A DNA stretch of 14,227 bases, from NCBI GenBank assembly GCA_002782605.1, contig PFIF01000188.1, forward strand, positions 1 to 14,227, given 5' to 3'. The number at the start of each line of letters is the position of its first letter. Within the stretch, counting starts at the first letter, position 1. Origin of the DNA: Deltaproteobacteria bacterium CG_4_8_14_3_um_filter_43_13 (GTDB taxonomy: Bacteria > Desulfobacterota > UBA8473). A program made the position numbers and the translations under genes. Positions 1 through 7,636 of this stretch are shown piece after piece. Under the pieces are notes generated by a model that worked only from the letters and a program-made list of their open reading frames with translations, ran no database searches and was not told the origin of the DNA.

Positions 1-13
1 ACCCCTACCCTGC

Positions 14-36
14 CCCTCCCCCATCAAGGGGGAGGG
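14..36. repeat. Perfect GC-rich hairpin, possible terminator of an upstream gene
   Basis: A 9-bp perfect stem (14-22 with 28-36, C-rich arm then G-rich arm) closes a 5-nt loop, ATCAA. The following bases are AT-rich but not a clean T run, so a rho-independent terminator is possible but unproven. It could equally be one copy of a short palindromic intergenic repeat. Nothing else recognisable lies between it and metV except a 10-nt direct repeat at 99-108 and 141-150. Confidence 0.4.
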
Positions 37-162
37 AATATTTATAGTAATTCATAGTAAAGGTATTAAAGGGACATTCCACTAGCCAGGGATTACACAA
101 TTGGAGAGTCTGGTGTCTAACGTCCGGAGTTCAGTATCTGAATTGGAGAGAGGAGACAACCT

Positions 163-831
163 ATGATTACCGGAGAACAAAAACCCATAGACGAGATCAG
201 GGAGATGATCGCCCCTTACAAACGAATCCTCGTCCTCGGCTGTGCTTCTTGTGTGGCCGAATGTGCGGCCGGAGGGGAAAAAGAGACGGCAATGCTTGCG
301 TCTACTTTACGTATAGCAGCCAAGATGAAGGGAGAAGATGTGCTTATTGAAGAGAAAACCCTTGACCGCCAATGTGTGAGGGACTTTGTCGTCCTTCTTG
401 ATGACATAATCGAAAGATATGACGCAGTCCTTTCCCTGGGATGCGGGGCAGGGGTTCAGGCAGTTGCCGAAATATTTCCGGAAGTGCCTATAATCCCTGC
501 CATAAACACCGGGTTTCTGGGTGAGACAAGGGATCAAGGCTACTGGGTGGAGAGCTGTCTGGGGTGTGGTGACTGCATGCTTTACCACTTCGGCGGCATT
601 TGCCCTCTGGCGCGGTGTTCCAAACAGCTTTTAAACGGACCGTGCGGGGGTTCGATGGACGGCAGGTGTGAGATCAATCCTGATGTTGAGTGTGCCTGGC
701 ATATGATCGTCGATCGTTTAACAAAATTCGGGGCACTTGACAGGCTTGAAAATATCTACCCGCCGAAGGACTGGTCGAGAAAACAGGGCGGAGGACCGAG
801 AAAGATAGTCAGGGAGGACCAACAAAAGTGA
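163..831 (+). CDS. metV: MetV-type zinc/iron-sulfur partner of methylenetetrahydrofolate reductase
   Basis: This 222-residue cytoplasmic protein is cysteine-rich and matches the MetV family, also called the methylenetetrahydrofolate reductase C-terminal domain. MetV forms a complex with MetF in acetogens and other users of the Wood-Ljungdahl methyl branch, and is thought to help deliver electrons to it. The N-terminal half is a small Rossmann-like domain with GCASC at residues 26-30 and a further Cys at 34. The C-terminal part holds a dense cysteine array, including CLGCGDC, a later GGICPLARC and an NGPCGG motif, typical of the family's metal site. A GAGGAG ribosome site lies about 7 nt before the ATG. 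The stop overlaps the GTG of metF by 4 nt (GTGA), indicating translational coupling. The function is well supported by both sequence and neighbour. Confidence 0.88.
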   Translation: MITGEQKPIDEIREMIAPYKRILVLGCASCVAECAAGGEKETAMLASTLRIAAKMKGEDVLIEEKTLDRQCVRDFVVLLDDIIERYDAVLSLGCGAGVQAVAEIFPEVPIIPAINTGFLGETRDQGYWVESCLGCGDCMLYHFGGICPLARCSKQLLNGPCGGSMDGRCEINPDVECAWHMIVDRLTKFGALDRLENIYPPKDWSRKQGGGPRKIVREDQQK

Positions 832-1754
832 ACAATAGCAGCAAGTTAAAAAGAGTGCTTGAGGGAGGCGGTTTTGCAGTTACAGCAGAGTGTGGTCCCC
901 CTAAAGGGGCGAACCCTGATGTTGTGCTAAAGAAAGCTGAGATGCTGCGAAACAAGGTGGATGCCGTTAATGTTACAGACAACCAGACTGCCATAGTAAG
1001 GATGTCTAGTATTGCGGCTTGCAGTCTGTTGAAAACAGCGGGGCTTGACCCTGTGCTCCAGATGGTGGTGCGGGATCGTAATAGAATAGCCTTACAGTCT
1101 GATATTCTGGGTGCATCTGCACTTGGCATAAGGAATGTTTTGTGTCTCTCAGGCGATCATCATATTTTTGGAAATCAGCCCCAGGCAATGGGCGTCTTTG
1201 ACCTGGACTCCATACAATTTGTTCAGGTGGTTAGAACGATGCGGGATGAGGGGAAGATTCTCGGAGGCGATGGCCTGAGTCAGCCCCCGGATTTCTTTAT
1301 CGGAGCGGCTGCTAATCCCTTTGCCGATCCGTTCGATTTCAGAGTGATACGCCTTGCCAAGAAGATAAGGGCAGGCGCTGATTTTATCCAGACCCAGTGT
1401 ATCTACAACCTTGATAGGTTCGAAAGGTGGATCGGAATGGCCAGAGACAGGGGCATTACTGACAAGGCTTATATCCTTGGCGGGGTTACACCCCTGAAGT
1501 CGCCCGGCATGGCTAAATACATGAAGAACAAGGTGTCGGGGATGGATATACCGGATGAAATTATAAAGAGGATGGAGGGGGTACCTAAGGACAAACAACG
1601 GGAGGAAGGTATTAATATCTGTGTAGAGACAATCCAGAGGTTGAGAGGGGTGCCGGGCATCAAAGGGGTTCATATCATGGCCATCGAGTGGGAAGAGGTA
1701 GTTGGTGAAATCGTGGAGAGGGCAGGGCTTCTGCCGAGGCCTGTCTTTGATTAG
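828..1754 (+). CDS. metF: 5,10-methylenetetrahydrofolate reductase (MetF)
   Basis: This 308-residue protein is a flavin-dependent TIM-barrel enzyme that reduces methylene-tetrahydrofolate to methyl-tetrahydrofolate, feeding methionine synthesis or the acetyl-CoA pathway. Family landmarks are an early Glu in AECGPPKG (E21, the position of the catalytic acid), VTDNQ, LCLSGDHH in the flavin/folate region, and QTQCIYN in the second half of the barrel. The length is normal for a stand-alone MetF catalytic domain. It begins with GTG inside the metV stop, with AGGGAGGA about 10 nt upstream. Pairing with MetV points to the MetVF type, in which electrons come through a partner complex and not directly from NAD(P)H. 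Which partner serves here is unknown. The glutamate synthase-like flavoproteins downstream are one candidate. Confidence 0.92.
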   Translation: MNNSSKLKRVLEGGGFAVTAECGPPKGANPDVVLKKAEMLRNKVDAVNVTDNQTAIVRMSSIAACSLLKTAGLDPVLQMVVRDRNRIALQSDILGASALGIRNVLCLSGDHHIFGNQPQAMGVFDLDSIQFVQVVRTMRDEGKILGGDGLSQPPDFFIGAAANPFADPFDFRVIRLAKKIRAGADFIQTQCIYNLDRFERWIGMARDRGITDKAYILGGVTPLKSPGMAKYMKNKVSGMDIPDEIIKRMEGVPKDKQREEGINICVETIQRLRGVPGIKGVHIMAIEWEEVVGEIVERAGLLPRPVFD

Positions 1755-1761
1755 GAATGAG

Positions 1762-1943
1762 AGCCCCATTTTTGGTTGTCTTTGCCGGCTGCCTGTTCCT
1801 TGTTGCTTCTTATGAACTACAGTTTTGCGCCATGTACCTGTGACCATTGGCATATCTTCCCGGCTCCTTTTACGGGATTTGAGAGAGTTCTTGCGTATAA
1901 CAAGCAACAAGGAACAGGCAGCCGGCCTGACAACGATGGGCTA
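1762..1943. repeat. Foldback (MITE-like) element 1, long inverted repeat
   Basis: Long inverted arms face each other across the metF-glt gap. The core is a perfect 25-nt inverted repeat, 1784-1808 against 1902-1926. It continues outward after short unpaired bases with GTTGTC (1775-1780) against GACAAC (1929-1934), and CCCAT (1765-1769) against ATGGG (1936-1940). Inward it adds one mismatch and four more pairs. The central 90 or so nt show no clear gene. Such a foldback could be a miniature inverted-repeat element or could form a large RNA hairpin after metF. I see no convincing target-site duplication. Confidence 0.65.
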
Positions 1944-1944
1944 A

Positions 1945-2121
1945 TGAAAAATTTCCTTTGGAGCGAACATGAGCAGGATTTTTGGGGCACCCATCTTGAC
2001 GAAGCGAAAGATAAGCATTTTCAGGTGGTTGAGCCTGAAGGGCGAGTTCCTGAAAATGCATGGAGCGAGTCATAGATGGGTCAAAAAGCCTGCACTAGAG
2101 AGCGGAAAAGGGAATTTTTCA
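1945..2121. repeat. Foldback element 2, near-complete palindrome
   Basis: Directly after element 1 lies a second, unrelated palindrome. Paired blocks from outside to inside are TGAAAAATT (1945-1953) with AATTTTTCA (2113-2121), GCAGGATTTTT (1973-1983) with AAAAAGCCTGC (2083-2093), ACCCATCT (1989-1996) with AGATGGGT (2074-2081), and the 11-nt GCATTTTCAGG (2015-2025) with CCTGAAAATGC (2049-2059). The apex can form a further small GCC/GGC hairpin. It ends about 20 nt before the ribosome site of the next gene (AGGGAG at 2141-2146). With element 1 it accounts for nearly all of the 1755-2153 interval, in which I see no gene. Confidence 0.7.
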
Positions 2122-2153
2122 GTATGAACTAATAGAAACAAGGGAGTGAACGT

Positions 2154-3551
2154 ATGCCGTCCAAATATATGATACACACAAAACCTGTGCCTAATCGCTT
2201 CGAGCCTGTAAGCAGATCGGGGATTATTGCATGGGAAGAGGGTTGTTTGAAGTGCGCCGTCTGCGTTAAGAAGAGGTGTATTTACGACGTCTATGATAAA
2301 AGGGGCATTGATTCCCGTCACATGATCGAATCCATTGACAACCTGTGTATGAACTGTTACAGGTGCGTTCAGAATTGCCCTAAGGAACTGATACATAAGT
2401 CGTTGAATCCCGAGTTTAATGCCATGGGGGATTCTCACTGGTCACCGCCGATTATTGTCAGGTTGTGGAAGCAGTCTCAAACAGGAAAGATACCGGTTTC
2501 AGGTGCCGGATATCCCGGTCCTTTCAGCGGCCCCGGGTTTGATTCCATGTGGACGGATATGTCAGAGATAGTCCGTCCGACAAGAGACGGTATTCACGGT
2601 CGTGAATATATAAGCACTGCAGTGGACATTGGTAAGACTCCGGAACATTTGATGTTCAATCACAGCGATACACTTGAAGGGGAGGTCCCTTCCATTATTG
2701 ACATTCCGCTGCCTATACTCCTGAAGATGCCTTCTTTTGGCACAATCAGCTCAAACACGATAAAAGGCTGGGCCATGGGTGCGCGGCGTCTTGGGACTTT
2801 TATAGCCCTTCCCATGGAGAAGATCGATTCCGCATTGGAGGACATGGGCGGCTGGTTGATGCCGCTGGTTTTACCCAAAGGAACTTCAATTGGCAATATC
2901 CCGAAGAATGCAAAAATTATAGAGATTCCCTGGACAGAAGAATGGCAGGGGGTTGTTGAGGATATTAAAGGATGCTTCCCTAATATCTTTGTATCCATAA
3001 GGATACCTATGGCTGAAGGTATGGATGAGAAGGCGCTTTCTCTGGCAAGAGGCGGTATCTCCATTATCCATCTGGAAGGAAGCTTGATGTCTCGGTTTAT
3101 GGATGATAACACCCGTAATCTTAAAGATGGGATTAGATCGGTCCATATGAAACTTGTTGAAGAGAACATCAGGGATGGGGTTACTCTCCTTGCCAGCGGT
3201 GGACTGGCCATGGCAGAGCATGTGGCTAAGGCAATAATATGCGGGGCAGACACTGTCTTTGTAGACTTCCCTATTCTGATAGCCCTGGAATGCCGTATGT
3301 GTCGCAGATGCACCAAAGGGCTCTCATGTCCTGTGGAGATAGATACAGCCTCACCCAACTGGGTTGCCTCCCGTGTCGTAAACCTGATCGGGGCATGGCA
3401 CAATCAACTAATCGAAGTGATGGGAGCAATGGGTATCAGGGATGCCCGCCGATTGAGGGGAGAGGTAGGACGCGCCATGTTTTTTGATGATATGGATAGA
3501 GCCGCCTTTGAATCTATGGGACAGGTCGAGGAGGGATGTGAGCTTGAGTAG
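2154..3551 (+). CDS. Ferredoxin-domain plus degenerate glutamate synthase-like FMN-barrel protein
   Basis: This 465-residue cytoplasmic protein starts with two 4Fe-4S motifs: C31, C34, C37, C42, then C65, C68, C71, C75. A divergent glutamate synthase-like (GltB2) TIM barrel follows. The distal part keeps the FMN-phosphate-type segment LLASGG and the C-terminal cluster C380, C383, C386, C392, which aligns by eye with the Fe-S cysteines of the next gene. It lacks the GEGG and YAQGAKPG blocks that the next gene retains. It therefore looks like a duplicated, remodelled paralogue, perhaps an electron-transfer or structural subunit and not the synthase itself. The ATG at 2154 has AGGGAG 7 nt upstream. 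Its 3' end overlaps the next gene. The family is fairly certain; the reaction is not. Confidence 0.75.
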   Translation: MPSKYMIHTKPVPNRFEPVSRSGIIAWEEGCLKCAVCVKKRCIYDVYDKRGIDSRHMIESIDNLCMNCYRCVQNCPKELIHKSLNPEFNAMGDSHWSPPIIVRLWKQSQTGKIPVSGAGYPGPFSGPGFDSMWTDMSEIVRPTRDGIHGREYISTAVDIGKTPEHLMFNHSDTLEGEVPSIIDIPLPILLKMPSFGTISSNTIKGWAMGARRLGTFIALPMEKIDSALEDMGGWLMPLVLPKGTSIGNIPKNAKIIEIPWTEEWQGVVEDIKGCFPNIFVSIRIPMAEGMDEKALSLARGGISIIHLEGSLMSRFMDDNTRNLKDGIRSVHMKLVEENIRDGVTLLASGGLAMAEHVAKAIICGADTVFVDFPILIALECRMCRRCTKGLSCPVEIDTASPNWVASRVVNLIGAWHNQLIEVMGAMGIRDARRLRGEVGRAMFFDDMDRAAFESMGQVEEGCELE

Positions 3552-5028
3552 TCAAAATGGTTTTCAATTTCCGGAGACTGTGCGGACGCGGTCCCGTTTT
3601 AGGAATCCCATTGGAAAATTCAGGGTAAACCGGACAGATGACTGCATAGCCTGTGGAAAATGTGTGGAGATATGCCCTTATGGAGTACACGTGGAAAGAA
3701 GGGGGCAGGTTTTTGTTGAAAACAATTACCTGTGCGTAGGTACCGAGTGCCCTGAGCCGTGTTACAAAGCCTGTCCGGTGCAGGCGCTTTCTGTCCGGAG
3801 GAACCCTGTTTTCGATACACTGGGGGATTTCAGATGGACAAATGAACTACTGGCCAGTACCTGGTATATGGCAGAATTTGGTGAGAGCCCCTCCGCAGGT
3901 TTAGAATACAAGGTCGGAAACTCCGGGGGAGGCTTCGATAAACTCCGTCTGATTTTTAATGGTAACAGGTCACGCTTGGAGGATATTCCGGATGATGATA
4001 TTGATGTAAGCCTTGAATTGAACCGGAGGGATGATAACGCTTACAGGATAAGGATTGAGGTCCCTGTTTACGGAGGAGGAATGTCCTATGGTTCGGTGAG
4101 CGTTACAACTATGGTGAGCAGGGCCAGGGCAGCCGCGGCGCTTGGGACGCTTTCCTGTACAGGTGAGGGCGGATACCCGGATGAGCTGAAGCCTTATGAT
4201 GACCATATGATCACTCAGGTTGCAACAGGCCTTTTCGGGGTAAAAGAGGAGACCATACAGCGGGTCAAGATTGTTGAATTTAAATATGCCCAAGGTGCAA
4301 AACCGGGTCTTGGCGGGCATCTCCTGGGGGATAAGGTAACCCCTGGTGTTGCGCGTATGCGGGAGGCTGTGGTCGGATATCCTCTTTTTTCGCCTTTTCC
4401 ATTCCACAGCGTATATTCCGTAGAGGATCATAAGAAGCATGTTGACTGGATTAAAGCGATAAATCCAAAAGCGCTGGTATCAGTAAAGGTATCTACGCCC
4501 ACCGACGTTGATATGGTGGCTGTAGGGAGCTATTACGCCGGCGCTCATATCATAATACATCTCGATGGGAGCTATGGAGGCACTGGCGCTGCCCCTGATA
4601 TTGCCAAGAAGAATATTGCAATGCCTATCGAATATGCGGTGCCCAAGGTTCACCGGTTCTTACAGGAAGAAGGCGTGAGGGACAAGATGACGGTTATTGC
4701 CAGTGGCGGTATAAGGACGCCTCATGATGTGGCAAAGATTATAGCCCTGGGGGCCGACGGGGTCTGCACAGGTACGGCGGATCTGGTGGCATTGGAGTGT
4801 GTGCGATGCCAGAACTGCGAAAGCGGGAGAGGGTGTGCCCGTGGAATCGCCACAACAGATACTGAATTGTCAGAATTGATGAATATTGAGTGGGGAGCGC
4901 AGCGGATAATCAATATGTACCTGGCCTGGCGAAAAGAGCTGATCAGGATACTCAGGAAGCTGGGTATGAAGAGCATAAAAGAGCTTGTAGGGAGGACAGA
5001 GTGTCTGGTCCACCTCGATTATATGTGA
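3544..5028 (+). CDS. Archaeal-type glutamate synthase-like FMN/Fe-S subunit
   Basis: This protein of 494 residues has an N-terminal ferredoxin domain (C34, C37, C40, C44-Pro, then C64, C69, C73, C77) followed by a glutamate synthase central FMN barrel. Landmarks are GEGGYPDE, a KYAQGAKPG-type block ending GGHLLGDKV, SVKVSTPTDV, HLDGSYGGTGAAP, VIASGGIRTP, and a C-terminal CVRCQNC plus GRGC Fe-S cluster. In the family this barrel joins 2-oxoglutarate and ammonia to make glutamate. Related three-part enzymes include N-methylglutamate synthase, so the true product is open. I chose TTG 3544 because GAGGAGGG (3528-3535) lies 8 nt before it. GTG 3538 would sit only 2 nt from that site, and the upstream ATG at 3484 is poorly placed. 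The start overlaps the preceding stop by 8 nt. Confidence 0.82.
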   Translation: MSSQNGFQFPETVRTRSRFRNPIGKFRVNRTDDCIACGKCVEICPYGVHVERRGQVFVENNYLCVGTECPEPCYKACPVQALSVRRNPVFDTLGDFRWTNELLASTWYMAEFGESPSAGLEYKVGNSGGGFDKLRLIFNGNRSRLEDIPDDDIDVSLELNRRDDNAYRIRIEVPVYGGGMSYGSVSVTTMVSRARAAAALGTLSCTGEGGYPDELKPYDDHMITQVATGLFGVKEETIQRVKIVEFKYAQGAKPGLGGHLLGDKVTPGVARMREAVVGYPLFSPFPFHSVYSVEDHKKHVDWIKAINPKALVSVKVSTPTDVDMVAVGSYYAGAHIIIHLDGSYGGTGAAPDIAKKNIAMPIEYAVPKVHRFLQEEGVRDKMTVIASGGIRTPHDVAKIIALGADGVCTGTADLVALECVRCQNCESGRGCARGIATTDTELSELMNIEWGAQRIINMYLAWRKELIRILRKLGMKSIKELVGRTECLVHLDYM

Positions 5029-5043
5029 GGAAGTGCCAAAGCC

Positions 5044-5598
5044 ATGGAAAGAAAGGGAGTCATTTCAAGGATTGTAGAATCGAGAAAGCCATTGGTGCAG
5101 GATCTGCCCGGAAGGATGAATTTTGAGGTAGAGGCAGAAGGCGGCTGTGGCGTTACCGGATTTGCCTGTAGCGTGCCGGTCAGGGGGAAGCATATCTTTG
5201 AGCCTTCAAAACAGATGCACAACAGGGGGAACGGTCGTGGAGGAGGAATCGCGGCTATGGGGTTCGACCACAATGCTCTGGGGGTGACTAAGGAGGTACT
5301 GGAAGAGGATTATATACTTCAGATCGCTGTGCTGGAAGAAGTGGTCATGAGTGACCTGGAAAATCGTTTTATAAAGCCATTCTTCAGGGTAGATTTTTCG
5401 GAACGTTTGCCTCATATAGATGATTACAGGGACATTCCCGGCATGGTAGTGCGCCCCCCGGAAATCCGGCGTTATTTTGTCCGTGTAAAGTCCGACGTTC
5501 TCGATGTTTTTGTAAATGAAACAGGTCTAAGGGGTTTAGACAGAAGGAAGGCAGCATGCCTTTGTTGTCTCCCACGGCAGGAACTTCATTATACTTAA
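5044..5598 (+). CDS. Amidotransferase N-terminal fragment of the broken gene
   Basis: This is the 184-residue open part before the frame change. After a leader of about 34 residues, which may be a propeptide, comes GGCGVTGF. C35 is the expected N-terminal nucleophile of class-II glutamine amidotransferases once the leader is removed. HNRGNGRGGGIAAMG, the glycine-rich glutamine-site segment, follows. Residues after about 170 are out of frame and meaningless; the reading ends in a false stop at 5598. A GAGGAAG ribosome site lies 10 nt before the ATG, and only 15 nt separate it from the preceding synthase gene, so it belongs to the same operon. Alone it lacks the rest of the amidotransferase fold and is unlikely to be active. 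Confidence 0.72.
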   Translation: MERKGVISRIVESRKPLVQDLPGRMNFEVEAEGGCGVTGFACSVPVRGKHIFEPSKQMHNRGNGRGGGIAAMGFDHNALGVTKEVLEEDYILQIAVLEEVVMSDLENRFIKPFFRVDFSERLPHIDDYRDIPGMVVRPPEIRRYFVRVKSDVLDVFVNETGLRGLDRRKAACLCCLPRQELHYT

Positions 5599-5620
5599 GA
5601 TTGTCGGCTATGCTGAGGAA

Positions 5621-7636
5621 GTGGTCCAATACTACAAACTTGAAGATTTCAGGGCACATATCTGGATCGCTCATCAACGCTATCCTACCAAAGGAAGGGT
5701 CTGGCATCCGGGTGGGGCACATCCCTTTGTCGGTCTTAATGAGGCACTTGTCCACAATGGAGATTTTGCAAACTACCGCTCAGTCGCGGAATATTTGAGA
5801 CAGAGGAATATCTACCCTCTATTTTTGACCGATACGGAGGTGGCTGCCCTTCTCTTCGATTTATATAGCAGAACCTATGGTTATCCTCTGGAATACGTTA
5901 TTGAAGCGCTTGCCCCCACTATGGAGAGGGATTTTGACCAGTTGCCTTTAGAAAAACAGAAGATCTACCGGGCTATTCAGGCGACCCATATTCACGGATC
6001 TCCGGACGGCCCATGGTTTTTTATTATCGCGAGGAATGAGACTGAGAATAAGCGTTTACAGCTCATTGGCATTACCGATACCTCGATGCTCAGACCCCAG
6101 GTCTTTGCCCTGCATGACGGGGAAGTCCAGGTGGGGCTGGTATGTTCTGAGAAACAGGCTATCGACGCTGCATTGAAGAGTCTGGCAGAGGAAGATCCAA
6201 GGGTTGGTACGGTGGCGGATCGATACTGGAATGCACGCGGGGGAAGCTATACCGATGGAGGGGCATTTGTATTCAATCTGGAAGAAAGCGATGGCAACTA
6301 TCTTGAGCGCAGATTGACATGCGTGGACAAATTCGGGCGTGAGATTACTGTGCCGTCCAATCAAGACGCCTATATAACCGATAGGGGATATTCCCTGATG
6401 GATAAGGAGTTGGAAACAGGGGCTGAACTGTCCGTTTTTTTTCATAAAAAGCAGTCTGATCTCCTGTATGAATATCTGAAAGACAGGATCAAGGACTCTG
6501 GCTACGAAGAGTTCTTCGATTGCCTGATGGAAGTGAAGACATGGGCATTAAGGGGAGAGGGCTGCTTTGAGACGGCGCTGGATGCCCTGACCAGACTGAT
6601 CGATAGACATTACCCAACCTATGACAAGAAACGACGGTCTATCCTTCAAATGACAGACCGCACCCTTGAGGGTATATTCCGCGGGTTCCCTTCCCTTGAG
6701 GCATCGGATGGCAGCAGAAAGGGGGAAGGCAATAGGGTTTCATGCAGATTGATAGACTGTAAGAGCAGGAATCTTCTCAGGGGGCCGGTTGAAGGGGAAG
6801 ATGTCTTGATTATTGACGGTTCACTCTTCCCACCCGAAGGGGAGGACTGTGACAGCCGCCTGCTTGCAGATGCCTATTGTATGGGTTGGCGCCGGTTTAT
6901 TGTATTTGGACTCAAGGGGCAGCGCTTTCACGGATGCGGCCTCGGCCCAGGGTCAGATGGCGTGAGGATCGATATCTACGGCAGCTCCGGTGATTATCTG
7001 GGCTCCGGGATTGACGGGCTCTCCATTCATGTCCATGGGAATGCACAGGACCAGGTTGGACAGATTATGAAGTCAGGGAAGATGGTCATCTACGGAGATA
7101 CCGGTCAGACCTTCATGTATGGCGCTAAGGGAGGCGAAGTATATGTTATGGGCAACGCAGCCGGTCGGCCGCTTATCAATGCAGTGGGTCGGCCAAGGGT
7201 AGTGATAAACGGCACTTGCCTCGATTACCTTGCCGAGTCGTTTATGGCCGGCGACCCTCATAACGGAGGCGGCTTTGTAGTGTTGAACGGTATGGAATTC
7301 AACAGTGACGGGACCGTCATACCTCAATCTGTTCCGTACCCGGGTTCCAACCTCTTTTCCCTGGCATCAGGCGGCGCCATTTATGTCCGTGACCCCCACA
7401 GCACGGTGGACGATCAGCGGTTGAACGGGGGAGAGATCGTGCCGCTGGAAGGAAGAGACTGGGAGTTGATCCTTCCCTACCTGCAAGAGAATGAGCGGTT
7501 GTTTGGGATTTCAATCGAAGATGACCTCTTAAAGGTTGGCGGAGAGAGGAGAGACCCTCTTGAAGTCTATAGAAAGGTGCAGCCCAAAAGGGGAGAGACC
7601 ATAGCGGAAGACGGGCTGGAAGAGTGGGATGGTTGA
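5621..7636 (+). CDS. Amidotransferase remainder plus GXGXG domain
   Basis: This is the 671-residue open part after the frame change. True coding begins earlier, near 5550, and the GTG at 5621 has no convincing ribosome site. Residues 1-350 or so complete the class-II amidotransferase: AHQRYPTKG, HPGGAHPF, ALVHNGDFANY and LTDTEVAALLFDL are family motifs. From about 385 on is the GXGXG beta-helix of glutamate synthase alpha subunits, with repeated glycine pairs (for example GCGLGPGSDG, HVHGNAQDQVG, VIYGDTGQTFMYG, AKGGEVYVMGNAAG) and a C-terminal ESFMAGDPHNGG. In the archaeal enzyme these are separate GltB1 and GltB3 proteins; here they are joined. Its stop overlaps the kinase start by 8 nt. It could survive as a GXGXG-bearing partner if internally initiated. 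Confidence 0.75.
   Translation: MVQYYKLEDFRAHIWIAHQRYPTKGRVWHPGGAHPFVGLNEALVHNGDFANYRSVAEYLRQRNIYPLFLTDTEVAALLFDLYSRTYGYPLEYVIEALAPTMERDFDQLPLEKQKIYRAIQATHIHGSPDGPWFFIIARNETENKRLQLIGITDTSMLRPQVFALHDGEVQVGLVCSEKQAIDAALKSLAEEDPRVGTVADRYWNARGGSYTDGGAFVFNLEESDGNYLERRLTCVDKFGREITVPSNQDAYITDRGYSLMDKELETGAELSVFFHKKQSDLLYEYLKDRIKDSGYEEFFDCLMEVKTWALRGEGCFETALDALTRLIDRHYPTYDKKRRSILQMTDRTLEGIFRGFPSLEASDGSRKGEGNRVSCRLIDCKSRNLLRGPVEGEDVLIIDGSLFPPEGEDCDSRLLADAYCMGWRRFIVFGLKGQRFHGCGLGPGSDGVRIDIYGSSGDYLGSGIDGLSIHVHGNAQDQVGQIMKSGKMVIYGDTGQTFMYGAKGGEVYVMGNAAGRPLINAVGRPRVVINGTCLDYLAESFMAGDPHNGGGFVVLNGMEFNSDGTVIPQSVPYPGSNLFSLASGGAIYVRDPHSTVDDQRLNGGEIVPLEGRDWELILPYLQENERLFGISIEDDLLKVGGERRDPLEVYRKVQPKRGETIAEDGLEEWDG

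Larger units (their letters stand above)
5044..7636 (+). pseudogene. Class-II glutamine amidotransferase fused to GXGXG glutamate synthase domain, frameshifted
   Basis: The two reading frames 5044-5598 and about 5540-7636 are one gene. Frame 1 carries the amidotransferase N-terminus. Reading frame 2 from just before 5558 gives AFVVSHGRN and continues through GYAEEVVQYY directly into the large downstream reading frame. Upstream of 5540, frame 2 has stops at 5528 and 5537, so the change of frame must fall at about 5540-5558. Family members, as I remember them, carry roughly 20 further residues here, so a short deletion that is not a multiple of three is likelier than a single-base slip. In archaeal-type glutamate synthases the amidotransferase releases ammonia from glutamine for the FMN barrel encoded next door. 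Here that part may be inactive, unless the break is an assembly error. Confidence 0.7.

Noticed and set aside
99..150. Direct repeat AATTGGAGAG at 99-108 and 141-150 as a regulator binding site
   Set aside because: The second copy overlaps the metV ribosome-site region and the motif is purine-rich and low in information, so coincidence is likely.
216..255. GAFTDA in place of GAFTGA in the NtrC-type regulator (residues 216-221 of that protein) as a loss of function
   Set aside because: This substitution is, to my knowledge, common in otherwise intact family members and every other key motif is present. The interval given here is in protein residues of the gene at 9299-10756.
1149..1910. A 253-residue reading frame antisense to metF
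   Set aside because: It is the complementary shadow of a well-supported metF with clear motifs, and its composition is not protein-like.
1776..2075. A 99-residue + strand reading frame in the metF-glt gap
   Set aside because: It runs across both foldback elements, has no ribosome site and no family resemblance; the inverted repeats explain the sequence.
2660..3403. A 247-residue antisense frame inside the first glutamate synthase-like gene
   Set aside because: It is a shadow of a gene with ordered Fe-S and FMN motifs; it has no recognisable domain and no start signal.
5540..5600. Programmed ribosomal frameshift in the amidotransferase gene
   Set aside because: No slippery heptamer or suitable downstream structure is visible, and family sequence seems to be missing at the joint, which a programmed shift would not explain.
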